Source: Brevibacterium pigmentatum (GTDB taxonomy: Bacteria > Actinomycetota > Actinomycetes > Actinomycetales > Brevibacteriaceae). From it: DNA of 64,000 nucleotides. A model generated the notes under the pieces. That model had not been told where the DNA came from. It worked only from the letters and a program-made list of their open reading frames with translations, and did not search any database. The stretch spans positions 2,542,001 through 2,606,000 of the forward strand of contig NZ_CP050153.1 of the NCBI RefSeq assembly GCF_011617465.1, in the 5' to 3' direction. Of this stretch, positions 7,840-16,746 are shown in pieces; positions within the stretch are counted from its first letter, which is position 1, and each line of letters starts with the position of its first letter. The translations under genes and the position numbers were made by a program.

Positions 7840-9135
7840 TCAATCGAACCGGGCAGCGCCCCCGCCTGCGCTGACGGCGAAGATGTCCGGTTCCCTGAAG
7901 CCGTGTTCGGCGAATGCTGCGGTGACGGCGTCGCCGACCATGTCGACCTGGTCTGCGTGGATGAGCGCGATCCCCGAGCCGCCGAAGCCGCCGCCGATCA
8001 TTCGCGCCCCAAGCGCTCCGGCTCCCATCGAGGCGGCCACCGCCACGTCGAGTTCGACGCACGAGACCTCGTAGTCGTGCTGCAGAGATTCGTGGGAGGC
8101 CACCAAGAGGTCGCCGATGGCACTGAGGCGCGCACCATGCTCGTCGCCGGTTGCTCGTTCATTGTCCTCGAGCAGTTCGACGGTGGCGCGGACCCGAGCG
8201 TTTTCGGCGATGACGTGGCGCACCCGCTTCCGCTGTTCGTCGGTCAGTTCGCTCAGGTCGACGTCATCGCCGAGTTCCCGCAGACTGTCGACTCCGAAGA
8301 TCGCAGCGGACTCCTCACAGGTCCTCCGCCGGGCGCCGTACCCGCTTTCGCTGTGCGAGTGCGAGACCTTCGAGTCGATGACGAGGAGTCTGAGCCCCTC
8401 GGCGTCGAGGTCGAAGGGAATCTGGCGGGCGCTGAGGTCCCGGCAGTCGAGGAAGAGTGCATGCCCGGCCTCGGTCATGATCGACGCCGCTTGGTCGACG
8501 ATCCCCGTCGGCGCACCGACGAAGTCGTTCTCCGCCCGCTGAGTCAGCAGCACCTTCTCCCGGTCGTCGAGGCCGAGGTCGTACACCTCGTCGAGGGCGA
8601 TGAGCACCGCGACTTCGAGAGCGTGCGATGACGACAGTCCGGCGCCGACGGGCACGGTGGACTCGATATAGAGGTCGACACCGCCGACGATCGTGCCGGT
8701 CGTTTTGGCGATCTCATCGACGACGCCCGCGGCGTGGCTCAGCCAGCCTGGCAGGGTACCGGGCACGAGTTCCGCGGCCGTGAACTGGCCGGACAGGCGC
8801 TGCCCGTTTTCATCGCGATGATCGGAGACGATGCGGATGCTCTCCCCGCGCCGAGGCGGCTCCACAATTCCAGTCTCCCCTGCGTTGTGCCAGGCCCGCG
8901 TTTCATCGCCACGCCCTTCTGCGTCGTTCTCGGGTCGCTGACCGATGGCGACGTACACGGCCCGGTCGATGGCGATGGGTAAGACGAACCCGAGGTTGTA
9001 GTCGGTGTGTTCGCCGATGACGTTGACCCGTCCGGGCGCGCGGAAGGATCCGAGCGGCTGGTACCCGAACAGGGCCTCGAACTCCTCGGCGAGATGGTCG
9101 GGGGTCGGGGCCGCCACCGATGTCTCGGCGCTCAT
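7840..9135 (-). CDS. galK: Galactokinase
   Basis: It phosphorylates alpha-D-galactose at C1 in the Leloir pathway. At 431 residues it is somewhat longer than E. coli GalK. All three GHMP signatures are present: the galactose motif GRVNVIGEHTDYN near residue 40, the ATP loop PVGAGLSSSHALEVA near 155, and GGGFGGSG near 400. Two linker regions (about 75-95 and 285-310) are longer than usual. The ATG overlaps the galT stop codon by 4 bp (ATGA), so galT-galK are translationally coupled. Confidence 0.96.
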   Translation of the reverse strand: MSAETSVAAPTPDHLAEEFEALFGYQPLGSFRAPGRVNVIGEHTDYNLGFVLPIAIDRAVYVAIGQRPENDAEGRGDETRAWHNAGETGIVEPPRRGESIRIVSDHRDENGQRLSGQFTAAELVPGTLPGWLSHAAGVVDEIAKTTGTIVGGVDLYIESTVPVGAGLSSSHALEVAVLIALDEVYDLGLDDREKVLLTQRAENDFVGAPTGIVDQAASIMTEAGHALFLDCRDLSARQIPFDLDAEGLRLLVIDSKVSHSHSESGYGARRRTCEESAAIFGVDSLRELGDDVDLSELTDEQRKRVRHVIAENARVRATVELLEDNERATGDEHGARLSAIGDLLVASHESLQHDYEVSCVELDVAVAASMGAGALGARMIGGGFGGSGIALIHADQVDMVGDAVTAAFAEHGFREPDIFAVSAGGGAARFD

Positions 9136-10343
9136 GAACGATCACCTTCCGCCACGGTCACTGCGCTGTTCGCACTCGCGGGCACAGCCGCCTCGGCGAG
9201 AGGTTCCAGTGTCAACGCGCGCAGCCTGGCTGCGGCCTCCTCGGCGGAGACGTCGCCGACGAAGGCGCCCATGGCGGCCTCGGACCCGGCGAGGTACTTC
9301 AGCTTGTTCTCTGCCCTCCTCGGGCTGGTGATCTCGAGGTGGAGCCAGTCGGCGCGATGGTCGGCGCTGTTGACCGGTGCCTGGTGCCAGGCCGCGATAT
9401 ACGGTGTAGGGCTCGGGTAGAGGCCGTCGATGCGGCGCAGCACCTCCGGGTAGACGTGAGCCAGGTCGTCGCGTTCGGCCTCGTCGAGTTCGTCGACGCT
9501 TCCCACCTGGCGGCGCGGAACGATGTGGACTTCGATCGGCCAGCGGGCCGCGAAGGGCACATAGGCGGAGAAGTGATCGGTGTCGAGGATCATCCGCTCC
9601 CCTGCCTCACGCTCGAAGGCGAGCACATCGCCGAGCAGCGGTCGCCCGGTCCGACGCAGGTGATCATGCGCCCGGGCCGATGTGATCGCGGTGTGCGGGG
9701 TGACATAGGGGTAAGCATAGATCTGTCCGTGGGGGTGGTTCATCGTCACCCCGATCTCCTCTCCGCGGTTCTCGAACATGAAGACCTGCTCGATGCCCGG
9801 CAGGGCGGAGAGTTCGGCGGTCCGGTTGGCCCAGGCGTCGATGACCGTGCGGGCGCGTGCGGTGCCGAGCCCGGCGAAGGAGCCGGTGTGCTCAGAGGAG
9901 AAGACGACGACTTCGCAGCGGCCATGCCCGGGTCCCGACAGCGCAGAGGTCACGGTGTCGGCGGAGTCGGCGGCCACCTCGGCGAAAGTCTCGTCCACCG
10001 CCTGATAGGAAGGAACGTCACCGAGGCCGGGGCCGAGTGAGGGGAAGCGATTCTCGAAGACGGCGACGTCGAAGTATGCGGCCGGGATCTCCGTGGGACG
10101 GTCCGGTGTCGACGGGCACAGCGGACATTCGGCGGCGGCCGGCAGGTGGGTGCGCGTCTGCCGGTGTGTGGCCACGGCGACCCATTCGCCGGTGAGGACG
10201 TCGAAGCGCAGGGTGCCGCTGTCGGGTCGCGATTCGTTGGGCCGGGGGTCGGCGGCGATCGTCGGTGCAGGTGAATCGTGGTCCTGGAAGAACAGGATCT
10301 CGCGACCATCGGACAGGTTCGCCCTTTGATGCGACGCTGGCAT
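9132..10343 (-). CDS. galT: Galactose-1-phosphate uridylyltransferase
   Basis: It exchanges UMP between UDP-glucose and galactose-1-phosphate. The 403-residue protein has the active-site histidine motif NHPHGQIYAYPY near residue 215 and a metal-binding CPLC pair near residue 75. I set the start at the ATG at 10343, with GGGAGG 5 bp upstream. An ATG 12 bp further up would swallow the ribosome binding site. It is the first gene of galT-galK and diverges from the aldose epimerase, with a candidate DeoR operator at 10360-10374. Confidence 0.96.
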   Translation of the reverse strand: MPASHQRANLSDGREILFFQDHDSPAPTIAADPRPNESRPDSGTLRFDVLTGEWVAVATHRQTRTHLPAAAECPLCPSTPDRPTEIPAAYFDVAVFENRFPSLGPGLGDVPSYQAVDETFAEVAADSADTVTSALSGPGHGRCEVVVFSSEHTGSFAGLGTARARTVIDAWANRTAELSALPGIEQVFMFENRGEEIGVTMNHPHGQIYAYPYVTPHTAITSARAHDHLRRTGRPLLGDVLAFEREAGERMILDTDHFSAYVPFAARWPIEVHIVPRRQVGSVDELDEAERDDLAHVYPEVLRRIDGLYPSPTPYIAAWHQAPVNSADHRADWLHLEITSPRRAENKLKYLAGSEAAMGAFVGDVSAEEAAARLRALTLEPLAEAAVPASANSAVTVAEGDRS

Positions 10344-10359
10344 CAGACCTCCCAAAAGT

Positions 10360-10374
10360 TATCATTTTCGATCA
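10360..10374 (-). promoter_or_regulatory. Candidate DeoR operator in the galT/epimerase divergent promoter
   Basis: TATCATTTTCGATCA contains two ATCA half-sites exactly 10 bp apart and matches the symporter upstream site (4637-4651) at 11 of 15 positions. It sits 17-31 bp upstream of the galT start, where binding would block initiation. A TAGAAT hexamer at 10415-10420 could be the -10 element for the epimerase. Confidence 0.45.
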
Positions 10375-10462
10375 TAATGCTAACATCTGGCGGTTCGGAT
10401 AGGCACGGACAGAGTAGAATATCCGCAACCGTTCCTCCCGCTCACGAGCCCCCTGGAGACCC

Positions 10463-11527
10463 ATGACCGCCACCATCGAACTCGCCTGTGACGAGTCAGC
10501 GGCGGTCATCTCCCCCATCGGCGCGAGCCTGGTTCGCTTCAGCGTCGGCGATCGCCCAGTCGTGGTGCCGATGAACGCCTTCGACGGTGCCGTGCTCGCC
10601 CCGTGGCCGAATCGGATCGATGGGGGTCGTTTCGATTTTGCCGGCACCAGCCATCAGCTGCCGATCGCCGAACCCGAGCTGGGTAATGCTCTGCACGGTC
10701 TCGTCGCCGATGTCGAGTGGTCCGTGGTCGAGCGCACAAAGTCGACGGTCAGTCTCGAATACACGTTGGAGGCGACGGAGGGGTATCCGTTCGAGTTCGC
10801 CCTGCAGGTCGATTTCGAACTCGCCGAGGCGGAGCTGCGCATGCGTGCACGTGCCCTCAACACGGGGTCCGGTCCCGCCCCGTTCGGTTTCGGTTTTCAT
10901 CCGTGGCTCTCGGCTGGCCCATCTGCCGAAGATGCCGGCGGCCCGGAACATGACTGCCTTGTAGATGAGGCGCAGCTCGTCATTCCCGCCGCACGTTGGT
11001 ATGAGACGAATGAGCGGCTCATACCCACGGCCGTTCGTCCTTTCGATGACGGTACGGCGGTCCCTGCCGATCACGTCTCCGATGATTCCGCATGCATGGT
11101 GTGTAAGGACTTCCGGGCATTGCGTCTGATCGGCGGAACGGTACTCGATGACGCTTTCGGGCAACCTCGGCGCGGTGACGACGGGTGGTCGCGGGCACGG
11201 TTGAAGGGCACAGATCTGCGCGAGGTCGTCGTTGGAATGGGGCCCGGTTTCCGAACCTGGCAGACATGCACGGGTGACGGGCTCGACGAGGATCTGGCGC
11301 GGCGGGCGATTGCGATCGAGCCGATGACGTGTCCGCCGAATGCCTTCGCCGCGGGCGAGGCAGGCGTTGACTTCGATGTCGTCGACCCAGGTGACGAGCT
11401 TGCTGTGGGGTGGAGCATCGCCCTCACCGGCGTCGACGGCGAACCTTCCGGCTCGAGTGCGGCTGAGGCTGAGAACGTCCCAGCAGGTTCCGACGGATCT
11501 TCGACAGCCCCTGAGGTAGCCGACTGA
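10463..11527 (+). CDS. Aldose 1-epimerase family protein
   Basis: The 354-residue protein is of the galactose-mutarotase type, interconverting alpha and beta hexose anomers. Family features are WPNRIDGGRFDFAG near residue 50, HGLVADVEW near 80 (first catalytic-site His) and GFGFHPWL near 140 (second His). An acidic/Ser-rich C-terminal tail of about 30 residues (after the IALTGVDGEP region) looks disordered. It diverges from galTK and completes the galactose module. The start follows CTGGAGAC with appropriate spacing. Confidence 0.9.
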   Translation: MTATIELACDESAAVISPIGASLVRFSVGDRPVVVPMNAFDGAVLAPWPNRIDGGRFDFAGTSHQLPIAEPELGNALHGLVADVEWSVVERTKSTVSLEYTLEATEGYPFEFALQVDFELAEAELRMRARALNTGSGPAPFGFGFHPWLSAGPSAEDAGGPEHDCLVDEAQLVIPAARWYETNERLIPTAVRPFDDGTAVPADHVSDDSACMVCKDFRALRLIGGTVLDDAFGQPRRGDDGWSRARLKGTDLREVVVGMGPGFRTWQTCTGDGLDEDLARRAIAIEPMTCPPNAFAAGEAGVDFDVVDPGDELAVGWSIALTGVDGEPSGSSAAEAENVPAGSDGSSTAPEVAD

Positions 11528-11702
11528 ACGGGCACACTGAGCCGACTGGCCGAGTCTGCAAGCCGAGTTGCCGCTTCAGCATTCCTCCCACAATGACAGT
11601 CGCCCTGCCACGAGTCCGCGCATCCTGATAGGTTGCGACTACAGGCAGATATCAGGCGAGCGTGCCCTGCTTGGGGTGCGTTCCTTTCTCGAGAGGGACA
11701 CA

Positions 11703-12350
11703 ATGTCGACACCGCAGAACCCGAACGACCCCAACAGCAACGCGTCTGAGCAGAACCTCGACGGCCAGAACTCAGCAGCGGGAGACCAGCCGAAGGATCC
11801 TCAGTCCGCTCAGCCCACCTACCAACAGGGCACCTATGATCCCAACGCCTATCAGGCACAGGGGCAGCAGTACGCGCAGCCCGGCGCCTATCAGCAGGAT
11901 CCCTATCAGCAGCGCGCATACTCGCAGGATGCCTCCCGGCAGCAGGCTTATGGTCAGCCCGCCTACGGTCAGCCTGCTTATGGTCAGCCTCCGCAGTCGA
12001 ATCCCCAGCAGTCCGGGTTCTTCAAGTCGCTGTTCGACATCCGCTTTGACAACTTCATCGCGGTGAAGTGGGCGGGCTTCATCTACATCATCGCGATCGT
12101 GGTCGCGGCCCTGTCCTATCTCGGCACCATCGTCGCCGGAATCACCACGGGAATCGCCGCCGGTGCGACCTCGGCATATATGACCGGCGGCCCGAGCTTC
12201 AGCATCTGGCCGCTGCTGATCGCCATCATCTTCGGCTGGATCATTCCGGCACTGTGGGTCATCGGCGTCCGTCTCGTGCTCGAACTCATCGTCTCCAACA
12301 TCAAGACGGCCGAACACACGCAGCGCATCGCCGACTCCGTCTCCCGCTGA
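11703..12350 (+). CDS. DUF4282-like membrane protein with Gln/Tyr/Pro-rich N-terminus
   Basis: The product has 215 residues. Residues 1-100 are a low-complexity, disordered region rich in Q, Y, A and P with near-repeats such as AYGQPAYGQP. It is followed by the FFKSLFDIRFDNFIAVKWAGFIY segment typical of DUF4282. Two membrane helices follow (about 125-150 and 160-190), then a cytoplasmic tail. Function is unknown; such proteins are common single genes in actinobacteria. The start at 11703 follows GAGAGGGA. The long palindrome at 12385 lies just downstream. Confidence 0.82.
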   Translation: MSTPQNPNDPNSNASEQNLDGQNSAAGDQPKDPQSAQPTYQQGTYDPNAYQAQGQQYAQPGAYQQDPYQQRAYSQDASRQQAYGQPAYGQPAYGQPPQSNPQQSGFFKSLFDIRFDNFIAVKWAGFIYIIAIVVAALSYLGTIVAGITTGIAAGATSAYMTGGPSFSIWPLLIAIIFGWIIPALWVIGVRLVLELIVSNIKTAEHTQRIADSVSR

Positions 12351-12384
12351 CACGGCTCCGAGCGCTTACTGCCCTGAGGCGACC

Positions 12385-12448
12385 ACGGCACTGTCTGAGT
12401 CAGAAAGCACTCTCCGAAACATGTGCTTTCTGACTCAGACAGTGCCGT
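12385..12448 (+). repeat. Long perfect palindrome (26-bp arms, 12-nt loop)
   Basis: The arms 12385-12410 and 12423-12448 are exact inverted complements over 26 bp and enclose TCTCCGAAACAT. There is no T-run after either arm, so it is not a standard intrinsic terminator. It lies between the DUF4282 gene and the convergent tRNAs. Two other elements of similar architecture occur at 58212-58259 and 61943-62002. Confidence 0.85.
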
Positions 12449-12551
12449 TGCCAATTGGCTGCCCCGAAGAGCATCTCCCGAATACCGCCGCAGGAAAACG
12501 CCGGTGAATTAGAGTGAGCCCCGCACCGAAATTCGATGCGGGGCTCAACCG

Positions 12552-12624
12552 TACCCCCGAGCAGATTCGAACTGCCGTTACCGCCTTGAGAGGGCGGCGT
12601 CCTAGGCCACTAGACGACGGGGGC
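12552..12624 (-). tRNA. tRNA-Glu (anticodon CTC)
   Basis: A 73-nt cloverleaf can be drawn on the minus strand. The acceptor is GCCCCCG paired with CGGGGGT, with discriminator A. The anticodon stem CCGCC/GGCGG holds the loop CTCTCAA, and the T-arm has GTTCGAATC. No CCA is encoded. It lies downstream of tRNA-Gln and not far from gltX, whose product charges it. Confidence 0.95.
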
Positions 12625-12662
12625 TCAGAACAACACTCCTGGACTGATCCAGACTGTGTCCG

Positions 12663-12734
12663 CTGGGCTACCAGGACTTGAACCTAGACTAAATGAACCA
12701 GAATCACTCGTGCTGCCAATTACACCATAGCCCA
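12663..12734 (-). tRNA. tRNA-Gln (anticodon CTG)
   Basis: A 72-nt cloverleaf has acceptor TGGGCTA/TAGCCCA, discriminator G, D-loop TAATTGGCAG, anticodon loop TTCTGGT and T-loop GTTCAAGTC. The spacing to tRNA-Glu is 38 nt, so both are probably processed from one transcript starting in the A+T-rich stretch at about 12735-12830. In many actinobacteria tRNA-Gln is charged with Glu by GltX and then amidated, which makes the neighbourhood coherent. Confidence 0.95.
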
Positions 12735-12915
12735 ATGTTTTTCAAGGCATTCCCCGTGGAGAATCCCCTGAGCAACGAGATATAACTCTACACAAACACA
12801 CCGCCTCACGACAAATCCGAGAGGCTCCTTTTCGGTGTGACCTTCTTAACACAACAGGCTGACCGAGACCGGCCCGCCGACAGGCTCAATTCTCCCCTGC
12901 CGACGAACCCCGGCC
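12735..12915. other. A+T-rich spacer upstream of the tRNAs
   Basis: This 181-nt spacer is richer in A+T than its surroundings and contains TTATAT on the minus strand near 12780, a plausible -10 element for the tRNA pair. I see no coding potential or strong hairpin. Confidence 0.4.
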
Positions 12916-14244
12916 TCACCCGCGAGCGAGGCCTATGAGCCGGTCGAAGACCCTGTATCCGTCGGCGCGCAGACCATTGTGTTCGTACTCGTTCGTCACC
13001 CACGGCTGCACCCCTGACAGATGCTCGGCCGTGGCCAGCGAATACTCCACCGGCACGTAGGCGTCCTCGAAATACACTGCCGCAGCACCGCGCACCGAGG
13101 CGGCCCGCAGAGCGTCGACATCGTAGAGACCGGGCCACTGACGTGCGGCAACGAGCTCGGCCACCTCGGCGAAGGGCTCAAGCTCCGGATCCTCGTGCAG
13201 CGACTCAGGCCCGGCGTGCTCACCGGCCAGCAGAGTCGGGTCCATGACCACGGCATCGGGCATCGCCCGCCTGGCCGCCCAGTTCGTCACCGAGCCGTCG
13301 GCCCAGCAGGATTCGTGGATGACCGCATAGAGCGGATTGCGCCCCGAGAACGGCAGGGACGCAGCGAGGTCATGCCGGAACGCCGCCGAGCCGAAATCGT
13401 GGTCGAGCAGATAGTGCAGCTTCTCCGGACCGTCGGAGGACCCGAGGAAGTGTCCGAGCAGACGGATCCGCTCCGGCGTCGCCCGTGCTCCCCCGGGCAG
13501 GGCAAGACCCTCACCGACGGAAGCGAGCTCGACGAGCCTGCGCATCTTTTCGCGGTCGCCGGGGAACGCCGTGTAGTACTGCTCGGATTTGCGGATCATC
13601 CCCTCCCACGTCCGTCCGTAGACGGTCGCCGGGTCGAGGCCGATCGCCGGCAGACCGCCGGTGAAGAACACCTCGTGCAGAGCGCTCGAATGCGCGGAGA
13701 TATAGCGCAGCGTCGTGAATCCGCCGAAGGACTGCCCCAGCAGGGACCACGTCTCCGCGCCGAGGTGGCCGCGCAGGATCTCCGCGTCCTCGACGATCGA
13801 ATCGGCCCGGAAGTAGGACAGCGCCTCGGCGATCGCGACCGGGTCTTCCCCCACCGACTCGAGGCCGGTGATGGCCCCTTCGACGGACCCGATCGGGTTC
13901 GACTTCCCGGTGCCGCGCTGGTCGAGCATGACGACCTGGAACTCCTCGAGAGCACGCTTCACCCACCCGCTGGGGCCGCCGACGATGCCCGGACGCGGAG
14001 CTTCCACGCCGGGCCCGCCCTGCAGGTACACGAGGTAGGGCTTCCGGCTGTCCGCCTCGGTGGCGATGATCCGGGCGAACACGTCGATCGTGTCCGGCAG
14101 ATCCACCTTCCCCGAGGCGGCTGACGCGGCGCTCTCCCCCGCCGAGGCGGCGTCCCCCGATCGTCCGAAATGGTCGAAGGGCACGGTGATCGTCACGTCT
14201 TCGAAGTGCAGTCCTCCGCGGGTCCAGCTCGATTGCTCGACCAT
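12916..14244 (-). CDS. Alpha/beta hydrolase, proline iminopeptidase-like (peptidase family S33)
   Basis: This 442-residue hydrolase has the S33 motifs QGGPG (oxyanion region, near residue 75), DQRGTGKS (near 110) and the nucleophile elbow GQSFGG (near 180). The C-terminal histidine region is NEYEHNGLRADGYRVFD. It would release N-terminal proline or small hydrophobic residues from peptides in the cytoplasm. The ATG at 14244 is 2 bp after the gltX stop, giving the operon FAH-gltX-S33. The Ala/Ser-rich insertion at about residues 30-50 is probably disordered. Confidence 0.88.
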   Translation of the reverse strand: MVEQSSWTRGGLHFEDVTITVPFDHFGRSGDAASAGESAASAASGKVDLPDTIDVFARIIATEADSRKPYLVYLQGGPGVEAPRPGIVGGPSGWVKRALEEFQVVMLDQRGTGKSNPIGSVEGAITGLESVGEDPVAIAEALSYFRADSIVEDAEILRGHLGAETWSLLGQSFGGFTTLRYISAHSSALHEVFFTGGLPAIGLDPATVYGRTWEGMIRKSEQYYTAFPGDREKMRRLVELASVGEGLALPGGARATPERIRLLGHFLGSSDGPEKLHYLLDHDFGSAAFRHDLAASLPFSGRNPLYAVIHESCWADGSVTNWAARRAMPDAVVMDPTLLAGEHAGPESLHEDPELEPFAEVAELVAARQWPGLYDVDALRAASVRGAAAVYFEDAYVPVEYSLATAEHLSGVQPWVTNEYEHNGLRADGYRVFDRLIGLARG

Positions 14245-14246
14245 GG

Positions 14247-15713
14247 TCACAGCTGTGCCGCGAGTGCCTTGAGGCGCTTCAGCGAGGAGTCCTTGCCGAG
14301 GATCTCCATCGACTCGAACAGCGGCGGGGAGACCTTGCGGCCGGACACAGCCACGCGCAGCGGACCGTAGGCCAGGCGCGGTTTGATCTCCATCTCGTCG
14401 ACGAGCTTGGCTGAGAGCACCTCTTCGAGCTTCGCCGTCGTCCATTCCTCGAGTCCTTCGAGGACCTCGATGGAAGCGGCAAGAACGTCGGGCGCGGAGT
14501 CCTTGAGCGTCTTCAGTCCGTCCTCGGCCATGACGAGGTCGTCATCGGAGGTGAAGAGGAACGCGAGCAGGTCGGGAGCCTCTCCGAGCAGCTTCATGCG
14601 GGTCTGCACGAGCGGAGCCGCCTCGTCGAGGATCCGCAGCTGAGCCTCCGTCGGAGACTCCGGGAGCACCTCGGCGGCCTGGAGGTACGGCACCAGACGG
14701 TCACGGAAGTCGCCGAGCTCGAGGAGGCGGATGTGGTCGGCGTTGATGGCGGTGGCCTTCTTCACGTCGAAGCGGGCCGGGTTGGGCAGGACATCGTGGA
14801 TGTCGAAGGCTTCGGTGAATTCCTTGACGCTGAAGATGTCGCGGTCGGGTCCGATGGACCAGCCGAGCAGTCCGAGGTAGTTGATGAGTCCCTCGGGGAT
14901 GAACCCGTTGTCGCGGTGGAGGAACAGGTTCGATTCGGGGTCGCGCTTCGACAGCTTCTTGTTGCCCTCACCCATGACGTAGGGCAGGTGGCCGAACTCA
15001 GGGGTCGCCTCGGCGATGCCGATGGCCTTGAGGTGTTCGTAGAGAGCGATCTGACGCGGGGTCGAGGACAGGATGTCCTCGCCGCGGAGCACATGGGTGA
15101 TACCCATGAGCGCGTCGTCGACGGGGTTGACCAGGGTGTACAGCGGCTGGCCATTGGCACGAACGACGACGAAGTCGGGAACGGTGCCGGCCTTGAAGGT
15201 GATGTCGCCGCGCACGAGGTCGGTGAAGGTGATGTCCTCATCGGGCATGCGCACGCGCCACACGGGTTCGCGACCCTCGGCGCGGAAGGCAGCCTTCTGC
15301 TCGTCGGTGAGGTCGCGGTCGTACCCGTCGTAGCCGAGTTTGGGGTCACGGCCCGCAGCCTTGTGGCGGGCCTCGACCTCCTCGTTGGTGGAGTAGGACT
15401 CGTAGATGTGGCCGCCGGCCTTGAGCTTCTCGATGACGTCAGCGTAGATCTCACCGCGCTGCGACTGGCGGTAGGGTCCGTAGTCGCCGCCGACCTCGAT
15501 GCCTTCGTCCCAGTCCAGGCCCAGCCATTTGAGGGCTTCGACGACCTGGCCGAAGCTCTCCTCGGAGTCACGTGCCGCGTCGGTGTCTTCGATGCGGAAG
15601 ACGAACTTGCCGCCGGTGTGCTTGGCGTAGGCCCAGTTGAACAGGGCCGTGCGGACCATGCCGACGTGCGGGGTGCCGGTGGGTGATGGGCAGAAACGAA
15701 CTTTGACGCTCAC
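14247..15713 (-). CDS. gltX: Glutamyl-tRNA synthetase
   Basis: This is a class I aminoacyl-tRNA synthetase of 488 residues that charges tRNA-Glu. The HIGH signature appears as PTGTPHVGM near residue 12 and the KMSKS loop as KKLSKRD near 250, both normal for actinobacterial GltX. The C-terminal anticodon-binding domain runs to the end ([10 protein letters not shown]). It lies in an operon with the upstream FAH-family gene (144-bp gap) and the downstream S33 hydrolase. Confidence 0.97.
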   Translation of the reverse strand: MSVKVRFCPSPTGTPHVGMVRTALFNWAYAKHTGGKFVFRIEDTDAARDSEESFGQVVEALKWLGLDWDEGIEVGGDYGPYRQSQRGEIYADVIEKLKAGGHIYESYSTNEEVEARHKAAGRDPKLGYDGYDRDLTDEQKAAFRAEGREPVWRVRMPDEDITFTDLVRGDITFKAGTVPDFVVVRANGQPLYTLVNPVDDALMGITHVLRGEDILSSTPRQIALYEHLKAIGIAEATPEFGHLPYVMGEGNKKLSKRDPESNLFLHRDNGFIPEGLINYLGLLGWSIGPDRDIFSVKEFTEAFDIHDVLPNPARFDVKKATAINADHIRLLELGDFRDRLVPYLQAAEVLPESPTEAQLRILDEAAPLVQTRMKLLGEAPDLLAFLFTSDDDLVMAEDGLKTLKDSAPDVLAASIEVLEGLEEWTTAKLEEVLSAKLVDEMEIKPRLAYGPLRVAVSGRKVSPPLFESMEILGKDSSLKRLKALAAQL

Positions 15714-15856
15714 GATTGTCCTTTGCGTGATCTTCTCGGGTGTGAGTCTGTGGTGTGCGGTGGCGCTGGTGGTTCGGCGGCGCTGGTGTTCCGTGGATGC
15801 GATCGCCGAGGCGGTGGGAAGGTCCGGGCCGCAACCCCGCCGAGGCGGCGGTCGGC

Positions 15857-16663
15857 TCAGGCGTCCATGACCGGGTTCGACAGGACGCCGAGCCCTTCGA
15901 TGGCGATGTCGACGCGATTGCCGGACACGATCTGGCCGACCCCTTCCGGGGTTCCGGTGAGGATGACATCGCCGGGCAGCAGGGTGATGGTCTCGGACAG
16001 GTGCTCGATGATGGTCGGGATATCGAAGATGAAGTCGGCGGTGGTACCGTCCTGTTTGAGTTCACCGTCGACCCAGGACCGGATGTTCAGGTCGTCGACG
16101 TCGAGTTCGGTTTCGATCCAGGGACCCAGCGGGGCCGAGGTGTCGAAGCCCTTCGCCCGAGTCCACTGCTTGTCGGACTTCTGGAGGTCGCGCAGAGTGA
16201 CATCGTTGCTCGCGGTATAGCCGAGGACATGGTCAAAGGCGTTCTCCGCCTTCACACCCTTGGCCACACGACCGATGACGACGGCGAGTTCGGCCTCATA
16301 GGAGACGTATTCGCTGATCGCTGGCAGGCGGATGGGGTCGCCGGGGCCGATGACCGAGGTGTTCGGTTTGAAGAAGGTCACCGGGGTCACGGGAACCTCG
16401 TTGCCGAGTTCTGCTGCGTGTGCGGCGAAGTTGCGGCCCACGCCGATGACCTTCGAGCGCGGCAGGATGGGGCTGACCAGACGCACGTCGTCGATCTTCA
16501 GCCTCTCCCCTGTCGATTGGGCCGGAGAGAAGAAGGGGTCCGAGTCGAGGACGGCGAGTTCGAGTCCCGACGTGTCCCAGTTGCCGTCGGTGATCGGCGG
16601 CACTTCACCTTCGACGACTCCGTATTTGGGTTCGTCCTGATGTACAAATCTGGCGATACGCAT
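15857..16663 (-). CDS. Fumarylacetoacetate hydrolase family protein
   Basis: This 268-residue FAH-fold enzyme carries the metal-binding acidic motif [10 protein letters not shown] (about 130-140) and the downstream glycine-rich [15 protein letters not shown] (about 225-240). Members act as hydrolases, isomerases or decarboxylases on 2-oxo acids, including oxaloacetate decarboxylases and tautomerases. The substrate cannot be read from sequence. The location directly upstream of gltX is conserved in other actinobacteria (Rv2993c in M. tuberculosis, from memory). Confidence 0.9.
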   Translation of the reverse strand: MRIARFVHQDEPKYGVVEGEVPPITDGNWDTSGLELAVLDSDPFFSPAQSTGERLKIDDVRLVSPILPRSKVIGVGRNFAAHAAELGNEVPVTPVTFFKPNTSVIGPGDPIRLPAISEYVSYEAELAVVIGRVAKGVKAENAFDHVLGYTASNDVTLRDLQKSDKQWTRAKGFDTSAPLGPWIETELDVDDLNIRSWVDGELKQDGTTADFIFDIPTIIEHLSETITLLPGDVILTGTPEGVGQIVSGNRVDIAIEGLGVLSNPVMDA

Positions 16664-16746
16664 GTGCCCCAGTCTAGTCAGTGCGGGCCGCCGTTCGCGC
16701 GTCGGTGCTCGTCGGCGTCGCGACGTCGACCTGCGAGACTTGTGTC

